Assembly (NCBI GenBank): GCA_021323155.1
Contig: JAJTCI010000001.1
Location: forward strand, 1-33,457
Source: Chitinophagaceae bacterium
Lineage (GTDB): Bacteria > Bacteroidota > Bacteroidia > Chitinophagales > Chitinophagaceae
Length of the DNA stretch: 33,457 nt
Direction of reading: 5' to 3'
The translations under genes were made by a program, and so were the position numbers. Shown here in pieces: positions 32,814 through 33,457 of the stretch. The notes below the pieces were generated by a model that saw only the letters and a list, made by a program, of their open reading frames with translations, did not search any database and was not told the origin of the DNA. Each line of letters starts with the position of its first letter. Position 1 is the stretch's first letter.

Positions 32814-32868
32814 TACTCTATAGGTACTCTATATGTACTCTATATGTGCTCTATATGTGCTCTATACC
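32814..32868 (+). repeat. Five tandem 11-bp repeats, consensus TRCTCTATATG
   Basis: Units begin at 32814, 32825, 32836, 32847 and 32858. The heptamer CTCTATA is invariant at exactly 11-bp spacing. One helical turn per repeat places every copy on the same DNA face, as expected for cooperative binding of a regulator such as an OmpR/PhoB-type winged-helix or SARP-like protein. No protein was identified. Confidence 0.85.
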
Positions 32869-32874
32869 TCTTGC

Positions 32875-32891
32875 ATTTCCCGGGGGGAAAT
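32875..32891. promoter_or_regulatory. Palindrome ATTTCCC-GGG-GGGAAAT, operator-like
   Basis: Seven-bp perfect arms around a 3-bp centre, seven bases after the 11-bp repeat array and overlapping the approach to the -7-like box. The position suits an operator for a dimeric regulator. Confidence 0.5.
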
Positions 32892-32892
32892 A

Positions 32893-32900
32893 TTATTTTG
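32893..32900 (+). promoter_or_regulatory. -7-like box TTATTTTG before the terminal gene
   Basis: Seven of eight TAnnTTTG positions fit, with a 25-nt leader to the ATG at 32926 that has no strong ribosome-binding site. Confidence 0.35.
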
Positions 32901-32925
32901 GAGCCGAAAACACCAACCTTACCCC

Positions 32926-33457
32926 ATGGCAAAGCGGCCACCTTGCCCGGACCCGGACAGATACGTATGGATTCAGCCCAAAGACGGCAAGGGATATTGG
33001 CGCCTTAAACGAGGCGAAGGCAAGGAGGCCACACTTAACGAGAGCCTGCAAATCAATTCCAAGCTCACCGGTTTTACCAATAAATGCGCGAATAACGTAA
33101 TTGCAAAGCTGGGTCCATACCTAAACCACCTGGCCCGGGAGAGGTTCGTTTCGCGGCTTAGCGGCGCCCTGAAGCGCGGCTTTAAAGTGAACGACACAAT
33201 GGATTACGGGTTCGTTCGGGACATGGAGGTGCAGAAGCGGTACCCGTTGGGCAGGGTACTCAGCGGGTATACGGTCGCCATCAAAGAAGACGCGGTAGAG
33301 GTGAGTGTTGACATCAATATCGCTACTATCAAGACGCACGGCAAGCTGGCAACGCATTATTTCCTGGAACTGATCCTGCTTCAAGGGGACGCGAGCGAGC
33401 CGTATGACATGCGTATCGAGGATGACAGCACCGATGTTTACCCTATCGACGCAACTG
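32926..33457 (+). CDS. Unknown protein, 3'-truncated by the window edge
   Basis: Open from ATG 32926 to the last base, giving 177 visible residues and no stop. It begins MAKRPPCPDPDRYVWIQPKD, continues with a basic segment (GKGYWRLKRGEGKEATLNES), a helical region (NNVIAKLGPYLNHLARERF) and several predicted strands (YTVAIKEDAVEVSVDINI; HYFLELILLQGD). There is no signal peptide or membrane helix and no recognised domain. The codon pattern (GC-ending third positions) resembles that of its neighbours, so it is a credible gene. The overlapping frames in this stretch lack such features. It is controlled by the repeat-rich region upstream. Confidence 0.7.
   Translation, partial: MAKRPPCPDPDRYVWIQPKDGKGYWRLKRGEGKEATLNESLQINSKLTGFTNKCANNVIAKLGPYLNHLARERFVSRLSGALKRGFKVNDTMDYGFVRDMEVQKRYPLGRVLSGYTVAIKEDAVEVSVDINIATIKTHGKLATHYFLELILLQGDASEPYDMRIEDDSTDVYPIDAT

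Larger units (their letters stand above)
32602..32925. other. Regulatory intergenic region before the terminal gene
   Basis: About 320 bp without a convincing gene. The left half is G-rich and featureless. The right half holds five 11-bp repeats, a palindrome and a -7-like box (listed separately). The 136-aa frame running through it is judged a shadow. Confidence 0.55.

Noticed and set aside
32690..33100. A 136-codon plus-strand frame across the repeat array
   Set aside because: It reads through the 11-bp repeats (period not a multiple of three) and overlaps the better-supported terminal gene in another frame; low-complexity composition.
1..33457. tRNA, rRNA, integrase, transposase or prophage genes
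   Set aside because: None was recognised by reading; the window appears to be ordinary chromosome, with small repeats only.

Overview
The window looks like a chromosomal segment of a Bacteroidota bacterium, most likely family Chitinophagaceae (Chitinophaga/Niastella relatives). The evidence is a choice-of-anchor-L protein with a type B type IX-secretion C-terminus at the left edge, a tricorn-type S41 peptidase, an OmpA protein beside an ice-binding lipoprotein, and many starts preceded by TAnnTTTG-like -7 boxes instead of Shine-Dalgarno sequences. Only sequence reading was possible; no database or structure search was run.

Layout. 1-4090: 5'-truncated giant repeat adhesin plus a small acidic unknown protein. 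4170-7383: nitroreductase, DUF1772-like membrane protein, AraC-type regulator, membrane-anchored cupin, small membrane protein. 7346-8094 (minus): a tiny signal-peptide ORF coupled to a basic ORF, and a zinc-ribbon protein. 8281-11198: tail-less SSB and a PIF1-like helicase with HRDC and HTH ends, separated by a strong hairpin. 11195-15903: urate-to-ureidoglycolate pathway, with allB-alc-uraD-uraH on minus and puuD divergent. 15949-20227: GNAT acetyltransferases, a DinB/MDMPI-fold protein, a general-stress FMN-barrel protein and a DUF1624 membrane protein. 20709-23059: pseudouridine catabolism psuK-psuG and two small overlapping conserved-looking genes. 23067-27374 (minus): small membrane ORF, OmpA-family protein and a lipoprotein with three Ig-like (Big_5) domains plus a DUF3494 ice-binding domain. 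27655-29272: two small ORFs and a manganese catalase. 29404-32601: tricorn-like protease. 32926-end: a 3'-truncated unknown gene behind an unusual control region.

How the genes work together. PuuD oxidises urate, UraH and UraD finish conversion to S-allantoin, AllB opens the ring to allantoate and Alc releases urea and ureidoglycolate. No ureidoglycolate lyase, urease or xanthine dehydrogenase is in view. PsuK and PsuG turn pseudouridine into uracil and ribose-5-phosphate. Both are nucleobase-salvage modules, but nothing in the sequence shows they are co-regulated.

The most unusual points are five tandem 11-bp repeats plus a 7-bp-arm palindrome in front of the unknown terminal gene; a Bacteroidota-type palindromic repeat that sits in frame inside the allantoinase gene; -7 boxes only 3-6 nt from start codons, which suggests leaderless transcripts; and several very small membrane or secreted ORFs that automated annotation would miss.
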